From Glyphotaelius pellucidus (lineage: Eukaryota; Arthropoda; Insecta; Trichoptera; Limnephilidae): a stretch of DNA of 64,000 bases. Each line of letters starts with the position of its first letter. The stretch's first letter is position 1. Made by a program: the position numbers and the translations under genes. Below, in pieces: positions 53,901 through 62,900 of the stretch. Location of the stretch: the NCBI GenBank assembly GCA_936435175.1, contig OW386565.1, positions 3,100,001 to 3,164,000 on the forward strand, read 5' to 3'. The notes under the pieces were generated by a model. It ran no database searches, had not been told where the DNA came from, and saw nothing but the letters and a program-made list of their open reading frames with translations.

Positions 53901-56900
53901 AAAATATTCTAACATGCTATTTGCGCAATTGATGCAATTGATTACAAATTGTAATGATAATATTGATTGCATGCGCGGTCAGGTCCCTCTTCTACCCAGC
54001 TCTACATGGTGCGCACGCAGCTGGAGGCGCTGATTGCAGACAAGTCGGGCGGCAAGCGTACGCTGCGACGTGACTTGGACGCCACCACGCTGCAGGCCAT
54101 CGATACGTTTCACCGCGCCAGCTTCTTCTGGAATTATCTTCTCTCATTCTCAGGTAATTAAAAAAATGTATAATTATTTAAATTGATTTTGAGCCAGTGA
54201 GACTATGGCATCCCCAATTGGGATATGTTATGGGGCTGAAGGTAAGTAGGGAAGAGGAAGGTGGGGAGATGAGGAAGAGAAAGGTGGGGAAGTACCTGGA
54301 TATTCAGATCTAGTCACCAAACACAGCTAAAGCCATTTCAAACAACACTTAAATTCTGAATGGTGGTCTTACACCAGGGCGATGCTAAGAGTGTCTTTCA
54401 CTCTGGAACGTGCCGCAAATATACTATATATTATTTTAACCAGTCAGGTCTATTCGGAACGAATCATATAGGTCTCATAAAAATCATTGTCTCCTTTACT
54501 ATCTTAGAAATATGATCTGAACCATAGATTCTCAACCTTTTTTTGCCCACTTTGAGAATATTTTCTCTTTTAGCGCCCCCAATTGACCCATCCTATCCCA
54601 TTACGCCCCCTCCGTTGCAGAGGATGTAGGATGGGACGGGTATCTCTGGGTCTCCTATCGCCCCCTTGAAGCCAGAAACGCCCCCCAATTTTCTCTTGGC
54701 CTTCTACCGCTCCCCTGAAGGTCTGAAACGCCCCCAGGGGGGCGTTATCGCCCATGTTGAGAATCTATGATCTTAACGGTGTTAGAAAGAGAAAACACGT
54801 CGCTCTTTATTAATTTCTAAAAATTAACCGCAAAATAATTAAAATGTACACCTTTACGAATCCTAAGTTTCCGACCGCAATTTGAAAAAAAAATTATGAA
54901 AATTTACTAATTTTTTTTGATTATTTTTATATGGAAATAAAATGTTATGTTTTTTCCCTGATATTTGTGTTCCAAGTTTTGTATGCAGCCAGCCGCCATT
55001 TAATTTCCTTCAAAATTGCGAGTGGTTCTAGGCTTTTGGCAGTGACCCTGCACGTCCCTGATTGCTTTGACCTCTGGTTTGCCGATTGCGCGCACAGGAC
55101 GCGCCATAAAAAAAAAAAAAATTTGAGATGCGATTTTAAACCTTATGTATAAAGAAAATGTATGAAGGACAAGGTCAGAATCGCTTGGGGCATTCTTGTT
55201 CTTAAGGTATAGAATGCTTTGAATACATCTATGGAACCCGAATAATTTCTATGAATTCTTTATGGATCTCTGGCAAAGTTTTTTTCTGAGCATTTCAACT
55301 GTCAGTTCGATTGCATCATTCTCGTAAGAAAGATCGTAAACATATGAATTTGTCAGATAAACGCAAGTAATGTTGTTTTTAGGCATAGTTTATTGTTCAA
55401 GGAATGTGTTTCGGTAAATATTACATAAGATAGCATAAAATAAGCCCACAAAATATTACTTCAAAGTCAAAACATCGCGAAATTTTCAAGTTTCCTCCAG
55501 AAGCACAGGACGAGTTAAAGTTTGAATTAAAGAGATTTGTATTTATAGAATTACACGGTTATTTCTAATAATAAAATTTGGAAGGGTATTTCATCACCTT
55601 TCAAAAACAGCTTTTGGTTTTCAGATGCGTTAACAAATATTCCATTTATTTGGGTTTTATTGCAGAGCGGAAATATTCTGTCTTACTGACATCATGGTCA
55701 AGGTCTGATGGGTTAATACGATAAAAATGAAGGATGTCTTTATCAGAAAGGTTATTCCCTAAAATTTGTGATAAGAGATCGTTCTCCCGCGAGAAGTGCT
55801 TGTAGGGGACGTCCTGGCCGTCCCTCCACAAAGACTGTAATATAGGAGCGCCGGGTAGTCTTTGTCAGCCGCTGGGTCCCAGGGCTTCGGTGTCCGGAGG
55901 GGAAGAAATCAAACCCAAGTTTTCCAAGCAGTCCGGAGAGAAGTCTGGGTCAGGCAGAAGAGGCGAAGATTGCTGTGATGGTACAAGTCGAGAGAAGTAT
56001 TTGAGCGTGAGCGTGTGCGAGCGAGCGTGAATTGTAGGGGATGCACCCCCGTATATATAGCGAGACCCCCCACTCTCATATCTGGCGAGAATGGGCACGG
56101 CTAGCAACCCTCTTTTTGTGCTAGCCGGGCTTTCGCGGGTCGTGACCTCCGCTATATCCTAAATAGCCGAGGTCACTGTTACAGCAATCGTCCATCTCTC
56201 TCCGTGCTTTCGTCTAAACCTCCCGACCTCTCTCCTTCCAATTTATTTCGATTTTTTAAGAAAGTTATAAACATGAACATTGGCCCCCCGAACTAGCCAT
56301 TTCGGGAGGAAACCTTAAATATTTCACTTAATACTAAACACTTTGCATGTTATCATATATAGAAATCGTAAGGGGAATCTGGCCTATCAATTCATATCAT
56401 TTATTTCGTGATTGATTAGGCCAAACTCCCGTAATTCAATTAAACAGTGAGAGTCACACTAAGCATCAAACAGGACCAAAATACCTAACCCCCAGAAGGA
56501 GGGCTCTAATTGGTCCGCCCGAAGGTAGGACGCGGAGAAGGACAGGGGAGCGGGAGCCCCGCACTCCCCGCCAGGCATTTTGGTCCTGTGGCAAGGTCAA
56601 GTTCTGCCCACAGTGGCGTGCGGAGAAACCGAAACGAGCTTTGGCATAGCAAAAACCAAACTCGCCTTCGATCTCCCCGACATCCCATACAAATTACAAA
56701 ATATAACTCTTTATTAAAGAAAACATACAAAGAATGCAGAACTTTCAGTTACATTAACAAATTATTCATTTTATCCTAAGTTAAGTAAAGAAAAGGCTCT
56801 TTTCTTCTTTTTCTTCGTTGACCCATTCGGTCCCTACTCGCGGGGAGTCGAGGGAAACGGTTTCGAGATCTGGCGTATATAGTTACGGTCCTCGGCCGCC

Positions 56901-59900
56901 GTCACTATCATACACTAAACGCGCACCAAAGGGGGAGAGCGCCCTCAGAGCTATGGGAAAATAGAAAACGGGAAGTTTTAGTAAAACACTCCTCTTCTTC
57001 TATTTCCCCGATAACATGTCCGCTACAGTGCTGTAAGATTTGTGTGATTTTCTACAGCTGTTAAATGAATAAATAATCATGCATACTTGCAGGAATTTGT
57101 GTTTAAAACGACCCAAACTAAAATATGTGACAGCTCACAGCTGAAATTTTGACATCGGCCGATAGAAAAAGCGAATAACAGCCGTAGAAAATCACACAAA
57201 TCTGACAGCACTTCTCGCGGGAGAACGATCTCTTATTACAAATTTTAGGGAATAGCCTTTCTGAAGTGGGTATTGTAAGTTGATTTTTGATTTCAGAGTC
57301 GCTGCAGAAATGTTGTGACCTGTCTCAATTGTGGTACCGCGAGTTCTACCTTGAGATGACAATGGGCAGAAGGATCAATGTAAGTTTTTAAGGAATTTTT
57401 TATTTATTTATTTTTTGCATTAGCTCCACACAAGAGGCCCTGTTACGGGCAACTTATGTGATTGATTGTTGAAATTAAAATGTTAGGGTGCCATCTTGCC
57501 TATTTCAGCAGGAACAAAAAAAAAACAATAAGAACTGCTTACCTCAAGTTGTTTACCCGATGCAGGGCTGGGCAGTATTTGAATTACTTGTAACTGAAAT
57601 ACAAATACGTATTTTGTATTTGTATTTCAACTACTTCCTAAAAATGTATTTTGTAATTGGTATTTCAATTACCTGATGCTGAGGTATTTTGTAATTTGCA
57701 TTTCAAATACTTTTAGCTTCAAAATACATTTTCAAATACATTTAGCAGTCTTACTAATGATAATGAAAAATGAACCGACATAGATAATACATAGACCAAA
57801 AACGCTAGAATCCAGAGCAATTTATGTTAATATTTAGATTTGGCAACACTGTACATCAAAGCAAGTATCTTGTCAATTGTCGTTTTCATCGTTTTGCGGT
57901 ATTTATTCAGGAAGATGTGAGTTAATTGATAATGGATGATCAAAAACCACAAAACTTTACAAGTGGAGCGAAGATGAGATGTGTCTTCTGAGCAATATGA
58001 TTGGTTTGTCTGTATGTCTTCTGAGCAATTTTTGCATCTCTCTGTTTCACTCTGCTCAGCTTTGCTTCTACGGAAACGCACCCTTAGATAAGACAATTTA
58101 TAAAAAAATCCCTATTTTGCAGTCTATTTCAGTTATAATCACACTTATTTTAATGTTGTGTATTAGTTTAGCATTTGTTGAATTCAAATTTGTACTCTTA
58201 TTATTTTTTTAAATATTCTAGTTTATATTCAGTTAGTCTTGTTTCTAAATACCTATCTGTGAACATTAATAATTGGTCTGTTTTTTTATCATCCTCTTAT
58301 GTTCATTGTATTACTAAGACTGTTAATGTTCCTTAAATAAATAAATTTATTGCAACCAAAGGTTCTACTAAAACCAAATGTATTTTGTATTTGAAATAAA
58401 AAAATGGTTAAAATACTGTATTTTGTATTTCAAATACTCTACTTGAAAGTATTTTGTATTTCGTATTTTAACCGGTGGCCTGCTGATTGCGCGCCCGGGA
58501 TGCGCCCCATAGCCGAATAAAAAAAAATAAAAATGAACTTTTTGATATGCGATTTTAAACCTTATGTATATAGAAAATATATGAAGGACAAGATCAGAAT
58601 CGCTTGGGGCATTCTTGTTCTTGACATAACAGATATAAGAAACACACCTAGCCACTCGAATTATTATTTGGGAATGCTTCTGTGACTTTCCAAATGACAT
58701 TTCTCCCGCGATTTTAACTGTCAAACTATGAGCGCCGGCGGGTCATGAAAAGATCGATAAACCTATCAATTTGTCAAATAAACGCAAGTAATATTCAATT
58801 TTTTATGAGAAAAACTCTCTTTTTATAACTTTTTGAAGGTTATTCCCATCAACGTAATATAATATATATAATACGTAGAAGGTGGCAATAGCGAAATTGG
58901 AAAACGCGCACGTCCCGGTTAGATGAGAGGTCTGGGTTTGAGTCCCAGTTGCGACCATTGTTTTTTTTTCTGTTTTTCTGTGTCTTGTTTTCTTTTATAT
59001 TTTCATTTAGATTATAAGTGTTATCTTCTTCTTCAATGATATAGCAAGTAATATTGTTTGTAGGCATAGTTTATTGTTCAGGGAACGTGTTTCGGTAAAT
59101 ATTATACACGATAGCATAAAATAGATCTGCAAAATATTAAGTCAAAAGTCAAAACATCGCGAAATTTATCACTTAGCTCCATGGCATTCTAGGGGCTAAA
59201 TACATGCGAAAAAGTATTTTGTAATTTGTATTTTAATTACAGCAAAGCATGTATTTTGCCTAGCCCTGACCCAATGTACAGGCAATCTGGGAATGAGGGT
59301 GTTACCAATTCAAGATTCAAAAGCAAGTTTTCAATCAGCTATAAAAGGTTATATTGTAACATAAAAAAACATATTACATGTAGAACACCTTACACCCCAA
59401 TCTACTCGCTTTATCAAGGGGGCTTTTGTTATCGCTGGTAGAAAACAGGATTGGTCCAACGATCCTCCGAAACCCAAATGATTCTTGAATAAAGTGTCTA
59501 TCCGGGCGATCACGCACTAACACCCGTATTCAGAGTCAATACTTAAATTTTGTCTAAGTAAAGGCTCGACCTTATCTTAGTAAAGGAAAGAACCGTCCTT
59601 ACCTTTAACGCCTCTATGCAGAGTCCACACTTTGAGCTTCCTTTACTAAGGTAGAGACCTTATGTCTACGCCGAAAAAATATTGTGACGTCATCCGAAAA
59701 TTGTCGATGTCCCGCTTCTATTGGAACACCATACCTCGTTTTGTGACAAGCTGTGTGTTTAAAATTCAAAATTCAAAAACTCAAAAGTTAAAAACAACAC
59801 CGGCCTGTCAAAAGTCTGCCTATTGGTTTATTTATGCTCCGTTGGTTTATTCGTTTCGCATCGCATTTCGACAATAAATTTGAGATTGTTAATTGCCTAA

Positions 59901-62900
59901 TGAAAAACAATGTGTTTAAACTACTTACGAGTATATGCAAATATCCTGCCATATTACTTATTGAAGTGTAAAATAGAAATAAGAGAGAAATTACTAGATG
60001 CATCGCTGTTATCTTTTCTAGCCGACATCGTTCTTTAAATTGGCTTTCGTAGAAAATGCGCGTTAAAAGCAATTTCTACAAACCTTGGGCTGTTAAAATC
60101 GTGTGTTATGAGTGACGAAGTTCAAAAAAAATTGTTAACCATTTCCACGAAATTGTTAAACATTTCCATCTCTACTGTTTTACGTCTTCAACAGCAACAA
60201 TTGGGAACAAATCACCTACTTTGAAAGGCAAAGGTACTCCTCTCACAAACCTTGAGTTTTGACAGTTCTAATTCAAAGGATGCAATAGTGCGCATGCGCA
60301 GTTCCGTAGAGACTTTCGTAGAGCTGTCTCTGAATACAAATATTTTAGAAATCTTAAGGAAGGTAGCTTCCTTATTAAGTGACGTCACACCGACCTTAGT
60401 GATCCAAGTTGCCATAATATAGTGTTGTAAAGAGCCTTGGATGAGACCAGCAACTCTCCTCCAAGTAATGGTGGATTCACACCAGGTAGCAATCAGCTTT
60501 CAATTCCATCCAGAATTCAGGTAAGGTTGAAAATAATTCAAAATACGACCTTGTATTGTGTTGGGGAGATTGTCATCACAATCTGTCACAAAATTGCCTC
60601 GCCGGGCATTCCGATTACATCAGATTAGTATCCTTCACTCGTTTTTATCAAAGATTGCATCTCGTACATTTGATTCTGGATTGATTCGTCAACCAAGATT
60701 GGCGATACACACTGTGACCCCAATCGGTCTGTGTTTTAGACAAGGAATGAAGTTTTCTCTTGCTGTCACTGACATCTCCATAGACAACCTGGTGATACCA
60801 GTGCGCAAAAACAAAGACAATTTACTGCCTGTGAATGTAGGTACCTCTTCATGGTTGCATAATTTATATGTAACAGCCCCGAGGAAAATCATTTCCAACA
60901 CGGTTTATGTTATCTCTTGGGATAGATCCTGATAGAGTCCTGGGGCTCTAGCATGGTGAAATCGATAACTTTACAATATCGGATCGTTAGGAGTAACTTC
61001 CGATGATTTTATATCCATATCCCTAGCACAGTTTCACTGTTGATAGCCGAACCATTGTTGGTGGGGAATAAATTAGAAATTGATATACGCTGGCAACACT
61101 GGCGGATCTGTCCATAAATTTACATTCAGAAACATCAAACGCCAGTCAAATACGTAAAATTATAAATTTGGCATTGTTGAATTGAAATACAAACCTAAAT
61201 ATGCATTGGCAGTCCGCATTTACTTTTTGACACTACATGGGAGTTAAGGACTAATACGAACATTGATATCGACCATTTTGCAAACGACTGCAGTGCTGCC
61301 ACCTGTTGACACAGAAAGTTACTATTGCAGTAGATTGTAGATGAAGGTTCGAGGAATAGCGCCAATTTAATTAGAAAAAATGGGAGCATTAGTTTTTGAC
61401 TGATCCTAGTAGTTAGTGGAGAGTTAAAAAAGAGATTGGAGTACAATATTCATATGAAAATATTTTACAGCAATCCCTTTCCAGACCTTCAAGTAGACTG
61501 TTCAAGTATTCCTGTCTAATTGTGTTAATGTTATGTTGTAGAAATGTACGGTGCGTCATCAGCACAACGAAGAGTGCAGCGACCTGATCACCATGGAGAA
61601 GCGCATCCAGTTTCCCATCGAGATGTCCATGCCCTGGATCCTCACCGATCACATCCTCAAGACCAAGGAACCGAGCATGATGGAGTAAGTGTCTCTCTCT
61701 TCTTCTTAAGGGGGGGGGGGGGGGGGGGTAAGGTTTTAAAGGCTAAAAAAAGCATGTTTTCATGATTTTTTTTTTGGAGATATGAATAATGTTGGTTTAT
61801 TTATTTTATATACACGTTATAGTATGACATCTGAAGTATCTTTAAAAAAATTTAAAATAAAAATTGTAAAAAAAAACTCTCCGTCACCACCTGTTGATTT
61901 ATGTGTAGAAATAGTGTACAAAATTTCAAAAGGATCAGTTAAGTAAATTTTGAGTTATGATTTTCACGAACTTTTTGAAAAAATTTGCAAGAAAATCGAT
62001 TTAAAGTTTTTTTATACTCGAAATATACTTGAATTGAGCAAGAGGGCCGGTCGCTTGAAACGCTGTATCTTCGTTAGTTTTGCTCCGATTTACTTGAAAT
62101 TTTGACAAATACTCTTGACATGTTGTACATTTAGAAAAAAAATATTGTTAAAAATGGCTTTTAAAACCTTAACCCGAACTACACCGCTCAACAAATCAGC
62201 TCAGATATTCACATTTTTGAGCTGGCGACCCCGACGTGTTGTGATCAAAGTGAGTTTGGGTAAAACATATACAATCGTGTCTATGATCGTATAATAATGT
62301 CGTCAATATAAAATTGCAAATCCCGATTCCTTGGCGTTTGACAATCATTTGTTGGACACCTTTGGCTTTAAAGTCTATTGTGCCGGGCGCAAACGCCAAA
62401 ATTTTCAAATTTTTTTATTTTGGAATGTGATTTTAACCCTTATGTTTAAAGAAAACGTAAGAAGAACAAGGTCAGAATCGCTTGGGGCATTTTTGTTCTT
62501 GATGTATGAGATACCGTAAACACACCTAGCCACTCGGAATAATTTGTATTAAATTTTCTATGGCGTCCGGGCATCATTTTTCCCGGGATTCGAGCTGTCA
62601 AACTAGTTAGCGTCGTTTTCGTAAAAAAGTAAAATCTATAAATTCATTAAATAAACGCAAGTAATGTTGTTTTTATGCATAGTTTATTGTTGAAAGAATG
62701 TGTTTCAGTAAATATAATATACGATAGCACAAAATAAACCCACAAAATATTACGTCAATGTTGAAACTTCGCGATTTTGCTTCGTTTTTTCCCTGGCATT
62801 TCGGAGCCTAACCTCTCAAATGCCAGTCGTATTTTGAAAAACCGCGCGGAAATCACCTTTTAGATTTTTGGTCAAATATCCATATTAAACAACGGAATTG

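Larger units (their letters stand above)
57563..59268. mobile_element. hAT-type element with nested family P insertion
   Basis: Ends CAGGGCTGGGCAGTATTTGA and, inverted, CAGGGCTAGGCAAAATACAT. Flanks ACCCGATG (57555-57562) and ACCCAATG (59269-59276) match at seven of eight bases. The interior is rich in GTATTTGAAATAC-type subterminal repeats. Non-coding. Confidence 0.85.

Noticed and set aside
59526..60345. A confident transposon call for the GTATTCAGAG-ended region
   Set aside because: Only short end similarity and no target duplication; kept only as a low-confidence feature.
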